Assembly (NCBI GenBank): GCA_902567855.1 | Contig: CACFOQ010000005.1 | Location: 1-64,000, forward strand | Direction: 5' to 3' | Origin: an uncultured Alphaproteobacteria bacterium | GTDB lineage: Bacteria > Pseudomonadota > Alphaproteobacteria > HIMB59 > GCA-002718135 | Length of the DNA stretch: 64,000 bases | Shown: piece after piece, positions 8,515 through 17,062 of the stretch | Layout of the letters: every line of letters starts with the position of its first letter | Numbering within the stretch: the stretch's first letter is position 1 | The notes under the pieces: model-generated | Told to the model about the DNA's origin: nothing | The model's input: only the letters and a program-made list of their open reading frames with translations | The model's database searches: none | Translations under genes and position numbers: made by a program

Positions 8515-8712
8515 TTATCTTCTTCTTTTCTTAGCTGCTTTTTTCTTTTTTTTCTTAGCTGCTTTTTTCTTTTTCTTAGGTGCAGCTTTTTTCTTTTTCT
8601 TAGGTGCAGCTTTTTTCTTTTTCTTAGCTGCTTTTTTTCTTTTAGGTGCAGCTTTTCTTTTTCTTGGTGCAGCTTTTCTTTTCTTAGCTGCCTTCTTTTT
8701 CTTCTTTGCCAT
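8515..8712 (-). CDS. Histone H1-like, Lys/Ala-rich nucleoid protein
   Basis: Sixty-five residues built from only five amino acids (Met, Ala, Lys, Arg, Pro) in a loose KKKKAAP repeat, ending KKRRR. This resembles the C-terminal domains of eukaryotic histone H1 and bacterial H1-like proteins (AlgP/Hc1 type), which bind and compact DNA through charge. The start is ATG 8712, with AAGGAG eight bases upstream deciding the frame. The other frames here also stay open because the DNA is repetitive, but they lack a ribosome binding site. It has its own terminator, so it is monocistronic. The role is inferred from composition; ribosome or RNA binding is an alternative. Confidence 0.75.
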   Translation of the reverse strand: MAKKKKKAAKKRKAAPRKRKAAPKRKKAAKKKKKAAPKKKKKAAPKKKKKAAKKKKKKAAKKRRR

Positions 8713-8738
8713 TTGATGCTCCTTGTGTTGGGTTTAGT

Positions 8739-8776
8739 GGAGGAACCTCCCTCCATCATCACTTAAAAAAAGTGAT
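8739..8776 (-). promoter_or_regulatory. Double hairpin leader of the H1-like gene
   Basis: Two inverted repeats lie in the presumed 5' leader. One is ATCACTT/AAGTGAT with a 5-base A/T loop (8758-8776). The other is GGAGG-AA-CCTCC (8739-8750), which on the transcript would hide or mimic a Shine-Dalgarno sequence about 30 bases before the real AAGGAG. This could allow translational control of a very abundant basic protein. That role is inference. Confidence 0.45.
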
Positions 8777-8987
8777 AAACATAAAAGGCTGTCTTTTTTT
8801 CCCAAAACTTACGGAAAATGTCAACGATATAGTAGATTTTAAAAAAAAATCTAAAAAATATCAATTTTAAATTTAAATATATAATTTTTAGTATTACTAT
8901 TTTTAAAAAAAAGTTTTTTTAATCAAATAGTGCTAATTTTTCCCAGAAATCTTATATTTTATTAACTTTTATATATACTTTATCTTT

Positions 8988-9016
8988 TTGACATAATATT
9001 TATAAAAATAGAAAAT
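8988..9016 (+). promoter_or_regulatory. Candidate promoter of acnA
   Basis: A perfect -35 TTGACA (8988-8993), a 17-base spacer and a four-of-six -10 GAAAAT (9011-9016) would start RNA about 20 bases before the acnA ATG. It lies in the divergent 328-base spacer between the H1-like gene and acnA. Apart from the H1 leader, the rest of that spacer is A/T runs, including one AT-only inverted repeat at 8833-8853. Confidence 0.4.
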
Positions 9017-9040
9017 GAATTTTAATTTTCTTTATTTAAC

Positions 9041-11686
9041 ATGAAATCTAAAAATACTTTTAAAACTCGATCAATATTGCAAATAAATGGACAGGAATAT
9101 GTCTATTTTGACCTTAATATTCTTTCAAATTATTTTGGTTTTAATCTATCTAAAATTCCAAATAGTATAAAAATTTTATTAGAAAATTTAATTAGAAATG
9201 AAGATGGAGAGTCAATAAATCAAGAAATGATATCATCTTTATGTACACAATTAGAGAAAAAAGATTTATCTTCTGAGATTGCTTTTTTTCCAACTAGAGT
9301 TTTAATGCAAGATTTTACTGGAGTACCTGCCATAGCAGACTTAGCAGCTATGAGAGATGCCCTTAAGTTAAAGCATATTGATCCAAAGAAAATAAATCCT
9401 CTATCAAGAGTAGATTTAGTCATTGATCATTCGGTTATGGTTGATAAATTTGGCACCTCTTCAGCTTTAGAAGATAATGTAAAAATTGAATTTCATCGTA
9501 ATCAAGAAAGATATGAATTTTTAAAATGGGGCCAAGAGTCTTTTAATAATTTTTTTTTAGTTCCACCTGGGGCTGGTATTTGTCACCAAGTAAATTTAGA
9601 AAATATTGCTAAAACTGTTTGGGTAAATAAATTTGAAAACAATCACTATATTTATCCAGATTCTGTAGTTGGTACAGATAGCCATACTACTATGGTTAAT
9701 TCGCTCTCAGTTTTAGGTTGGGGTGTAGGAGGTATTGAAGCTGAAGCCGCTATGCTAGGCCAACCTATATCAATGAACATTCCAAAAGTTTTAGGTTTTA
9801 ATATAACTGGCTCTTTAAGAGAAGGAATAACAGCAACTGATTTAGTTCTTACCATAACAGAAAAATTACGTAAACATGGAGTTGTAGGTAAATTTGTTGA
9901 ATTTTATGGTACGGGTTTAAATAATTTGTCATTGGCAGACAGAGCAACAATTTCAAACATGGCTCCAGAATACGGAGCTACATGTGGTTTTTTTCCAACT
10001 GATCAGGAAACTATTAATTATCTTCAAATGTCAGGGAAGGATAAAAATCATTTAGATATAGTTAAAGCTTATACAACAAAACAAAAACTTTGGTATGACA
10101 AAAATATTGAACAAAATTTTGACGAAACAATAAATTTTAATTTAGATAAAGTAGAAGCTGCAGTAGCAGGACCAAAAAGACCCCAAGATAAAATTTTATT
10201 AAAAGATATTCCTGATTCATTTATTTCTTTATCAAAAGAAAATAGAACATTAATCAGAAAACAAAATGAAATATTATCTGGAGATATAGTAATTGCTGCA
10301 ATTACAAGTTGCACAAATACATCTAACCCAAGTGTTATGGTTGCGGCAGGACTTGTTGCTAAAAAAGCTGTTGAACTTGGACTAAAAGTAAAGCCTTGGG
10401 TAAAAACAAGTTTAGCGCCTGGTAGCAAAGTAGTTAGCGATTATTTAGATCAATCCAATTTGTCAGAATTTTTAAATAAAATTGGTTTTAATTTGGTAGG
10501 ATATGGTTGCACAACATGTATAGGCAATTCTGGTCCATTAGACAAACTGGTTTCTGAACAAATTAAAAATAAACAATTATCAGTTTGTTCAGTTTTATCA
10601 GGAAATAGAAATTTTGAAGGTAGAGTACATCAAGAAATAAAGGCGAACTATCTTGCCTCGCCACCTCTGGTTGTTGCTTTCGCCTTAGCTGGAAATATCA
10701 CAATAGATATAGTTAATGATCCAATAGGAATTGGTAAAAATGAAAAAAAAATATATTTAAGGGATATTTGGCCTACTTCAAAAGAAATAGAAAATATAGT
10801 AAAATCCAGTCTATCCTCTGACGTTTTTTTATCAAGATATAAAGAAATATACAAAGGCGATAAAAATTGGAACGCTATTAAAACTATATCTCAAGATACT
10901 TTTAAATGGAAAGATACAAGTACGTATATCAAACACCCACCGTTTTTTGAAGATAACTCTAATAGTACAAAAGAAGATATAAATAATGCTAGAATAATAG
11001 CTCTTTTAGGAGACTCAGTAACCACAGACCATATTTCTCCAGCTGGTGCTATAAAGGAAGAAAGTCCTGCCGGTGATTATCTTTCTATAAGACAAATACC
11101 GAAAGAAAATTTTAATTCTTATGGATCTAGAAGGGGAAATCACGAAATAATGATGAGAGGTACTTTTGCCAATATAAGAATAAGAAATGAAATTAATAAG
11201 AATATAGAAGGAGGCATAACACATTGTTATATTAATAATAAAAATATGCCAATTTATGAAGCTGCCATGGAATATGCCAAACATTCTGTTCCCTTAGTTG
11301 TGTTAGCTGGCAAAGAGTATGGTACTGGTTCATCTCGAGACTGGGCAGCTAAAGGTACCAAGCTTTTAGGAATTAGAGCCATAATAGCAGAATCATTTGA
11401 AAGAATTCATAGATCTAATTTGATAGGAATGGGAGTTTTGCCGTTTGAGTTTACAGAAGGTCAAACTCGTATAAATTTATCAATCGAGGGAGATGAAAAA
11501 ATTTCAATTTTGGGAATAAGCCAAATTGCTCCAAATAAAATAATTGAGTGTACTATATCAGGAAAGGATTTTTCTAAAAAAATAAAATTAAGATGTAGAA
11601 TAGATACAATAAAAGAGCTTGAATATTTTAAAGCTGGAGGCATTTTGCAGTATGTTCTTAACTCAATTATTGACAAAGCTTCTTAA
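9041..11686 (+). CDS. acnA: Aconitate hydratase A
   Basis: Isomerises citrate to isocitrate through cis-aconitate in the TCA cycle, using a [4Fe-4S] cluster. It has 881 residues, normal for AcnA/IRP1-type aconitase. The cluster cysteines are in the SCTNTSNPSVM segment and in GYGCTTCIGNSGPL. Substrate-site motifs VVGTDSHTTMVN, GWGVGGIEAEAAMLGQ and YGTGSSRDWAAKG are intact. It starts at ATG 9041 without an obvious ribosome binding site. It is the first TCA gene here, well apart from the sdh-suc block. The helicase gene follows 12 bases later and may be co-transcribed. Confidence 0.97.
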   Translation: MKSKNTFKTRSILQINGQEYVYFDLNILSNYFGFNLSKIPNSIKILLENLIRNEDGESINQEMISSLCTQLEKKDLSSEIAFFPTRVLMQDFTGVPAIADLAAMRDALKLKHIDPKKINPLSRVDLVIDHSVMVDKFGTSSALEDNVKIEFHRNQERYEFLKWGQESFNNFFLVPPGAGICHQVNLENIAKTVWVNKFENNHYIYPDSVVGTDSHTTMVNSLSVLGWGVGGIEAEAAMLGQPISMNIPKVLGFNITGSLREGITATDLVLTITEKLRKHGVVGKFVEFYGTGLNNLSLADRATISNMAPEYGATCGFFPTDQETINYLQMSGKDKNHLDIVKAYTTKQKLWYDKNIEQNFDETINFNLDKVEAAVAGPKRPQDKILLKDIPDSFISLSKENRTLIRKQNEILSGDIVIAAITSCTNTSNPSVMVAAGLVAKKAVELGLKVKPWVKTSLAPGSKVVSDYLDQSNLSEFLNKIGFNLVGYGCTTCIGNSGPLDKLVSEQIKNKQLSVCSVLSGNRNFEGRVHQEIKANYLASPPLVVAFALAGNITIDIVNDPIGIGKNEKKIYLRDIWPTSKEIENIVKSSLSSDVFLSRYKEIYKGDKNWNAIKTISQDTFKWKDTSTYIKHPPFFEDNSNSTKEDINNARIIALLGDSVTTDHISPAGAIKEESPAGDYLSIRQIPKENFNSYGSRRGNHEIMMRGTFANIRIRNEINKNIEGGITHCYINNKNMPIYEAAMEYAKHSVPLVVLAGKEYGTGSSRDWAAKGTKLLGIRAIIAESFERIHRSNLIGMGVLPFEFTEGQTRINLSIEGDEKISILGISQIAPNKIIECTISGKDFSKKIKLRCRIDTIKELEYFKAGGILQYVLNSIIDKAS

Positions 11687-11697
11687 AAAGTTTTTCT

Positions 11698-14283
11698 GTG
11701 CAAGATAGAGACAATAATTTAACAGCAATTCTTGGACCAACTAATACCGGCAAAACTTATACTGCATTTGAGCGTCTTATCTCATACAAATCGGGTATTT
11801 TTGGTTTCCCACTAAGATTATTAGCTAGAGAAAATTATGATAAAGCCGTAACTAAATTAGGATCTAAAAAAGTGGCCTTAATAACTGGAGAGGAAAAAAT
11901 TTTTCCAAAAACAGCTAAGTATTTCTTTTGTACTGTTGAATCAATGCCGCTAAATATTAATGCAGAATGTATAGCAATAGATGAAGTACAACTAGCCTCA
12001 GATTATGAAAGAGGGCATATTTTTACGGATCGTTTACTTAATATGCGTGGAGAACATGAAACAATTTTTTTGGGCTCATTAACTATTGAAAGAATATTAA
12101 TAAATTTATTTCCAAAAATTAATATTAAAAAACGAGAAAGATTTTCTAAGTTAACTTTTGAAAATAAAAAGAATTTATCTAAGCTTAATCCTCGTTCAGC
12201 AATTATTGCTTTTAATATTAATTCAATTTATGAAATTGCAGAATCTTTAAGAGCTCACAAAGGTGGAGCTGCTGTTGTTTTAGGTTCGTTAAGTCCGAGA
12301 ACACGTAATTCACAAGTCGAAATTTATGAAGACAAAAAAGTAGATTTTTTAGTTGCCACTGATGCTATTGGTATGGGGCTTAATTTAAATATCGAGCATG
12401 TATCTTTCTCTTCATTCCAAAAATTTGATGGAAGGTATAATCGTGATTTATATTCCGCAGAATTGGGTCAAATTGCAGGAAGAGCAGGTAGACATTTAAA
12501 TGATGGAACATTTGGATGTTTAAACACTGCCGGCAACCTAGACCCAATGATTGTTAAATCAATAGAAGATAGCAAGTTTGATTCGATAAAAAAAATTTAT
12601 TGGAGAAATTCAAAAATTGATTTTCAATCTGTTGATTCAGTTATTAACTCTTTCAAAAAATTTCCTATAAAAAATTTTTTTATACATAAAAAAAATGCAG
12701 AAGATGAGCTTAATTTTAGAGAACTCTCTCAGAATAAAAAAATTAAACCATTTTTAAATAATTTTGATTCCATTAGTTTGCTTTGGAATGTATGCCAAAT
12801 ACCTGATTTTCAAAAAATTTTTAAGGAATCATATTTAGATTTATTAAAAGATATTTTTTTAGAATTGATTAATAATGACGGAGTAATAAATGATAATTGG
12901 CTTAGAGACAAAATACTTAAATTAGAAAATTATTCAGGAGGGATAGAAGAACTATCAATCAAAATTTCTAATATAAGAACCTGGACTTATATATCTAATC
13001 AAACAAAATGGATAAAAGAATATGAATTTTGGCAAAACAAGACCAAGGAAATAGAAGATAATTTATCAGATAATTTGCATGAATCTCTTACTAAAAGATT
13101 TGTTGATTTTTCAGCTAGTTTTTTTGTTAATAACAAAAAACTTGGCGAAGATATAAAAGTTGAAGTTGATAATAATAAAAATATTATATTAAATGGACAA
13201 AATTATGGATATATTAATGGTTTTAATTTAGAATTAAAAGTAAGTAAATCTGAGTCTTTATTTTCTCTAATACATGTTAAAAAATCAATACGAACAATGA
13301 TAGAAGAAAAAATTAATAATTTTTTAAAAGCTCCTTTAATAGCTATTAATTTAGGAAATATTTATAAATTTCCAATTAATGATGAAGTTAAAATTTATTG
13401 GGGCGATGAACCTATAGGTAGATTAATCAAAGGAAATAAAATATTTGCCCCAAAAGCTGAATGCTTAAATTCAGAATTATTAGAATCTGATAAAAAATTG
13501 GCTATAACAACAAAATTACAAAAGTGGGTTGATGATAAAATAGCCAATACTTTAAAATCTCTAACTGAAGAAATTGATGCCAATATTTCTTCGGAAGCGA
13601 GAGCAATTGTCTATAATGTGTTTGATTCCCTTGGAACAATGTCAATATATGGGTATTCTGATAGTTTAAAAAAATTATCTGAAGGGGATAAGTCAAGTTT
13701 ATCAAAAACAGGAGTTAGAGTTGGAACTAAATTTTTTTTTATGCCGCATTTGCTAAAAAAATTACCTATGGAATTAAATGCCCTGCTTTGGAAAGTGTAT
13801 TATGAATCTCAAGAAGAAAATTTATATCCACTACCAAATGACGGAAGAGTATCTTTTCTTTGTAATTTTACTATGCCAGAGTCTTATTGGTTTGCGATAG
13901 GTTACATCAATTTAAATGGTTTTTTAATAAGAGCAGACGTTTTTGAAAGAATTTTTTTTATAGCTAGACAAAAAGCTAAATACGGACCTTTTTTGGAATC
14001 TTCTGAGTTGATGAATCCAGTTGGCTGTAATTCTGATCAGCTTAAAAACATCTTAAATTATTGTGGATTTGAAAGTATTTCTATTTCTGAAAATAAAAAA
14101 CTATTTTTTTACAAATCAAATAAAAAAGAAATATCAAAAAAATCTAATAAAAAAATAAAGCTACATAAGAAGAAAATTAAAAAATCTAATATTAATTTAA
14201 AAAAGAATATTTCAAATAAGGAAAGAAAAGATAATAAAAAAGATCCTAATTCTCCTTTTGCAGTTTTAGAAAAATTACTTTAA
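11698..14283 (+). CDS. Suv3-like superfamily 2 RNA helicase
   Basis: ATP-dependent helicase of the mitochondrial-Suv3/alphaproteobacterial type, 861 residues. Walker A is GPTNTGKT (residues 13-20), the DEAD-box variant is DEVQ (95-98), SAT-equivalent GSLT follows, and motif VI QIAGRAGRH lies near 257-265. A long middle region is followed by a Lys-rich tail (KKSNKKIKLHKKKIKKS) that probably binds RNA. Members act in RNA turnover; in mitochondria Suv3 works with a 3'-5' exonuclease. The GTG at 11698 places Walker A at the usual distance. It heads a helicase-TerB-fdxA-carD-phosphoesterase-like run. Confidence 0.88.
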   Translation: MQDRDNNLTAILGPTNTGKTYTAFERLISYKSGIFGFPLRLLARENYDKAVTKLGSKKVALITGEEKIFPKTAKYFFCTVESMPLNINAECIAIDEVQLASDYERGHIFTDRLLNMRGEHETIFLGSLTIERILINLFPKINIKKRERFSKLTFENKKNLSKLNPRSAIIAFNINSIYEIAESLRAHKGGAAVVLGSLSPRTRNSQVEIYEDKKVDFLVATDAIGMGLNLNIEHVSFSSFQKFDGRYNRDLYSAELGQIAGRAGRHLNDGTFGCLNTAGNLDPMIVKSIEDSKFDSIKKIYWRNSKIDFQSVDSVINSFKKFPIKNFFIHKKNAEDELNFRELSQNKKIKPFLNNFDSISLLWNVCQIPDFQKIFKESYLDLLKDIFLELINNDGVINDNWLRDKILKLENYSGGIEELSIKISNIRTWTYISNQTKWIKEYEFWQNKTKEIEDNLSDNLHESLTKRFVDFSASFFVNNKKLGEDIKVEVDNNKNIILNGQNYGYINGFNLELKVSKSESLFSLIHVKKSIRTMIEEKINNFLKAPLIAINLGNIYKFPINDEVKIYWGDEPIGRLIKGNKIFAPKAECLNSELLESDKKLAITTKLQKWVDDKIANTLKSLTEEIDANISSEARAIVYNVFDSLGTMSIYGYSDSLKKLSEGDKSSLSKTGVRVGTKFFFMPHLLKKLPMELNALLWKVYYESQEENLYPLPNDGRVSFLCNFTMPESYWFAIGYINLNGFLIRADVFERIFFIARQKAKYGPFLESSELMNPVGCNSDQLKNILNYCGFESISISENKKLFFYKSNKKEISKKSNKKIKLHKKKIKKSNINLKKNISNKERKDNKKDPNSPFAVLEKLL

Positions 14284-14311
14284 TGAACCTTTTTAACAAA
14301 ATAAATTTAAA

Positions 14312-14764
14312 TTGATAAACTCACTTAAAAATTTTTTTATTAGATCTAAAGAAAATACAGAAACAGAAATTTCTGATTTAAATATATTGTGTGGAATTAT
14401 GATTGAGGCTGCCAATATTGATGGGACTATTGATAGAAAGGAAGTTGACAAAATATTTAATTTCTTAGTGGGCTTATTTGAAGAAAAGCCAGAAGATGTT
14501 AAAAAAGAAATAGATAAATGCATAAATGAAATTAATAATCACAAATCTTTACATTTTTTTACTTCAAAAATTAATAAACTCTATCCTGATGAAAAGAAAA
14601 TAGAATTAATAGAAATTTTATGGGAAATTATTCTTGCTGATGGAAAAATTCATGACTATGAATCTAATCTTATTAGAAGGCTCGCAGGGTTGTTATACTT
14701 AAATGATTATGAATGTGGAAAAGCTAAGAAAAAAGTTTTATTAAAAATGGGATTTAATGAATAG
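14312..14764 (+). CDS. TerB-like (tellurite resistance TerB family) protein
   Basis: A 150-residue, mostly helical acidic protein. It holds two copies of the TerB metal-binding pattern: AANIDGTIDRKEVDKIF near residues 31-47 and ILADGKIHDYESNLIRRL near 108-125. Both show the D-G-x-I/x-x-x-E arrangement of the TerB fold (PF05099). TerB proteins are small cytoplasmic scaffolds, and the link with tellurite is historical. The start is probably TTG at 14312; an ATG at 14284 reads only ten codons. In many alphaproteobacteria this slot between the helicase and fdxA holds a small S4-domain RNA-binding protein, so the replacement is noteworthy. Confidence 0.72.
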   Translation: MINSLKNFFIRSKENTETEISDLNILCGIMIEAANIDGTIDRKEVDKIFNFLVGLFEEKPEDVKKEIDKCINEINNHKSLHFFTSKINKLYPDEKKIELIEILWEIILADGKIHDYESNLIRRLAGLLYLNDYECGKAKKKVLLKMGFNE

Positions 14765-14773
14765 GTTTTAATT

Positions 14774-15106
14774 TTGACATACGTAGTAGATGAAAATTGT
14801 ATTAAATGTAAGCATATGGATTGTGTAGAAGTATGCCCAGTGGATTGTTTTTACGAGGGTGAAAATATGCTTGTGATTCATCCAGATGAGTGTATTGACT
14901 GCGGAGTGTGCGAACCAGAATGTCCAGTAGATGCGATACACCCAGATACGGAAGAAAATATGGAAAAATGGGCAGAAATCAACAGAATTTACTCTGAAAA
15001 ATGGCCAGTAATTACTGAAAAAAAAGATCCACCAAAAGATGCTAAAGAATGGGAAAATGTTAAAAATAAATTTTCAAAATATTTTAGTGAAAAATCAGGA
15101 GAATAA
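14774..15106 (+). CDS. fdxA: Ferredoxin FdxA (3Fe-4S/4Fe-4S type)
   Basis: A 110-residue low-potential electron carrier. The cysteine pattern Cys9, Cys17, Cys21 then Cys25, Cys40, Cys43, Cys46, Cys50 in [17 protein letters not shown] and [16 protein letters not shown] is that of the seven-iron Azotobacter FdI/FdxA family, with the helical C-terminal extension (EWENVKNKF). The start appears to be TTG at 14774. It sits directly before carD, an arrangement common in alphaproteobacteria. Its redox partner cannot be told from the sequence. Confidence 0.94.
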   Translation: MTYVVDENCIKCKHMDCVEVCPVDCFYEGENMLVIHPDECIDCGVCEPECPVDAIHPDTEENMEKWAEINRIYSEKWPVITEKKDPPKDAKEWENVKNKFSKYFSEKSGE

Positions 15107-15610
15107 ATGAACGCTAAGAAAAATAAGGAATTTAAAATTGGAGAAGTAGTGGTTTACCCAAAGCATGGAGTAGGAGAAATAATTAGAATTGAATCCATGG
15201 AAGTTTCAAGCATAAAAACAAAATTTTATGTCGTTAAAATGGAGCAGGGGAAATTAACAATCAGGGTGCCTTTAGATAAGCAAAATGAAGTTGGTTTAAG
15301 AAAAATTTCTTCTAAAAAAATAATTGACGAAGTATTTAATATTTTAAAATTAAAACCTAAAATAAGACGTATTATGTGGAGTAGACGAGCACAAGAATAT
15401 GATACTAAAATATTTTCAGGAGATCCGATAAAAATAGGAGAAGTAGTAAGAGATTTATTTCGAAAAAATAGTCAACCAGAACAGTCATATAGCGAAAGAC
15501 AAATGTTTCAAGTTGCTTTAGAACGATTAGCAAGAGAGGTTGCTGCAGTAGAAAAGACAGATTATTTTCAAGCTACAGAAAAAATAGAAACAACATTGTA
15601 CAAAAAGTAA
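15107..15610 (+). CDS. carD: CarD family transcriptional regulator
   Basis: A 167-residue RNA-polymerase-binding regulator that stabilises promoter open complexes. The N-terminal Tudor-like RNAP-interaction domain begins FKIGEVVVYPKHGVGEI, the family signature. A helical C-terminal DNA-binding domain follows (WSRRAQEYDTKIFSGDP, then MFQVALERLAREVAAVE). ATG 15107 has GGAGAA just upstream and immediately follows the fdxA stop, so the two are co-translated. CarD commonly boosts rRNA and stress promoters; the targets here are unknown. Confidence 0.93.
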   Translation: MNAKKNKEFKIGEVVVYPKHGVGEIIRIESMEVSSIKTKFYVVKMEQGKLTIRVPLDKQNEVGLRKISSKKIIDEVFNILKLKPKIRRIMWSRRAQEYDTKIFSGDPIKIGEVVRDLFRKNSQPEQSYSERQMFQVALERLAREVAAVEKTDYFQATEKIETTLYKK

Positions 15611-15613
15611 TTA

Positions 15614-16426
15614 GTGGATAAAAAAACAAACTTTACAGAAATTGCAAAATCAAAAAAAATTTGGGCAATAGGCTCAATACATTCTCGAGATACTGCTTTT
15701 CAGTCAATTAAAAAATACTTATTAGAAAAATTTGAAAAAAATGATTCTTTAGTTTTTTTAGGTAATATTATAGGTTTGGGAACAGAGTCAAAAAAAACTT
15801 TAAGTAGTGTTTTAGATCTCAGGAATAATCTTATGTCTAAGTTTTGTTTAGATCCTGAAAAAATTATTTTTTTGAGAGGGGCGCAAGAAGAAATGTTTCT
15901 TAAATTACTTCAGTTACAAACTGCTCCAAATCCTCATGATATAGTTAAGTGGATGTTTGAACATGGAGTTGATGCTACAATTAATTCATATGGGTTTAAT
16001 ATAGAAGAATTGTTACAAGTTTCTATGCAAGGAACCATGCCTATAAGTAAGTGGACTTCAAAATTAAACTCCGCCCTACTTGCCCAACCAGGACATAATC
16101 AATATTTTAGTAATTTAAAACATGCAGCTTATACAAATACAAAAAAAATTTTATTTTTGAACAGAGGTGTTGATATTTCTCGACCATTATCAGCTCAAAA
16201 TGACTGTTTTTGGTGGGGTTATCAAAATTTTTCAAATTTAAATAAACCATACAATACATTTATTAGAATAGTTAGAGGCTATAAATCTTCTAATAATGAA
16301 GAAATAAAAGATGTAAATAAAAGAATAGTATGCTCATTATTTAATCAACCTTTAAATAACCCTAAAATTTTAGCTGGAATCTTTGATGATTCTGGTAAGA
16401 TTCTTGATATATTTGAATCAAATTGA
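15614..16426 (+). CDS. Calcineurin-like phosphoesterase-family protein lacking metal ligands
   Basis: A 270-residue protein laid out like a PPP/calcineurin-type phosphoesterase, but with the metal-binding blocks altered. The GDxHG block reads GSIHSR (20-25), GDxxDRG reads GNIIGLG (50-56) and GNHE reads GAQEE (89-93). Thus Asp, Asp and Asn-His that hold the two metals are replaced by Ser, Asn and Ala-Gln. A late PGHNQYF near 156 sits where a GHT-type motif would be. I infer a non-catalytic pseudophosphatase used for binding. It starts at GTG 15614, three bases after carD, and is the last gene of the run. Family assignment is moderate. Confidence 0.6.
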   Translation: MDKKTNFTEIAKSKKIWAIGSIHSRDTAFQSIKKYLLEKFEKNDSLVFLGNIIGLGTESKKTLSSVLDLRNNLMSKFCLDPEKIIFLRGAQEEMFLKLLQLQTAPNPHDIVKWMFEHGVDATINSYGFNIEELLQVSMQGTMPISKWTSKLNSALLAQPGHNQYFSNLKHAAYTNTKKILFLNRGVDISRPLSAQNDCFWWGYQNFSNLNKPYNTFIRIVRGYKSSNNEEIKDVNKRIVCSLFNQPLNNPKILAGIFDDSGKILDIFESN

Positions 16427-16440
16427 TTCTTTGTTAAAAA

Positions 16441-16457
16441 TTATAATATTATTATAA
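16441..16457. promoter_or_regulatory. AT palindrome with -10-like elements before pagL
   Basis: A perfect 8+1+8 palindrome (TTATAATA T TATTATAA) lies in the 99-base gap between the phosphoesterase-like gene and the PagL-like gene. It contains TATAAT sequences that could act as -10 boxes. No matching -35 box is clear. In DNA this AT-rich it may also be chance. Confidence 0.25.
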
Positions 16458-16525
16458 TATCAAATTACTGATTTAATAATTTTTCAATTGATAGAATTAA
16501 AAATTGTTTTAGTATAAAAAAATAA

Positions 16526-17062
16526 ATGTTTAAAAAATTATCTATTATTTTAATATTATTTTTATTTCCTAAAACTGTATATGCAGGAGGCTATGATGTT
16601 TTTGGTATTGGCTTATATGATATAAAGTTTGATGGTAGTCAAACTAACGAAGCTATCGATTTAAGATATGAAAGAAGGTTTGATAATTCTATAGTTGAAA
16701 TAGGCCCTGAAAGTGAAAATTTTTTTTACCTTAAACCATTCTTTGGTTTAGAAACCACAACAGACTCCGCAGTATATGTATTGGGTGGAATTTATTTAGA
16801 AGATAATCTTGGCACTCTATTTGTAGGTGATGACTCTAATTTTATATTTACCCCTAGCTTTGGAGCAGGATTTTATGAAGATGGTGAAGGCAAACAACTT
16901 GGGAATAATATTCAATTTAGAACTACTTTTGAATTTAGCTATGAATTAAAAAATAAAAATAGAATAGGCATATCTTTTGGACATATTTCTAATGCAAATC
17001 TAGGTGACAAAAATCCTGGAGCAGAAATCTTATCACTTTCTTATCAAGTTCCTTTTAATTAA
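16526..17062 (+). CDS. PagL-like lipid A 3-O-deacylase (acyloxyacyl hydrolase family)
   Basis: Outer-membrane beta-barrel enzyme expected to remove an acyl chain from lipid A. It has 178 residues with a signal peptide of about 20 residues (ends TVYA). The C-terminal half matches the PagL family: SFGAGFYEDGEGKQLGN, a basic-to-acidic strand, then GHISNANLGDKNPGAE carrying the His-Ser pair (His153, Ser155) and Glu167 of the catalytic triad. It ends with strand-like SLSYQVPFN, as barrel proteins do. It stands alone, and its end overlaps the convergent dusA by eight bases. It suggests a lipopolysaccharide outer membrane with remodelling capacity. Confidence 0.82.
   Translation: MFKKLSIILILFLFPKTVYAGGYDVFGIGLYDIKFDGSQTNEAIDLRYERRFDNSIVEIGPESENFFYLKPFFGLETTTDSAVYVLGGIYLEDNLGTLFVGDDSNFIFTPSFGAGFYEDGEGKQLGNNIQFRTTFEFSYELKNKNRIGISFGHISNANLGDKNPGAEILSLSYQVPFN

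Noticed and set aside
8367-8762. A 131-residue frame overlapping the H1-like gene
   Set aside because: It is a shifted reading of the same repeat, Lys/Leu-rich, lacks a ribosome binding site and runs through the terminator into ccmA.
8833-8853. Inverted repeat TAGATTTT/AAAATCTA between the H1-like gene and acnA
   Set aside because: Mostly A/T run sequence; hairpins like this occur frequently by chance in DNA this AT-rich.
11015-11284. Long antisense frames inside acnA, folD, sucD and other genes
   Set aside because: Mirror frames of strongly conserved genes with no start signals or recognisable products.
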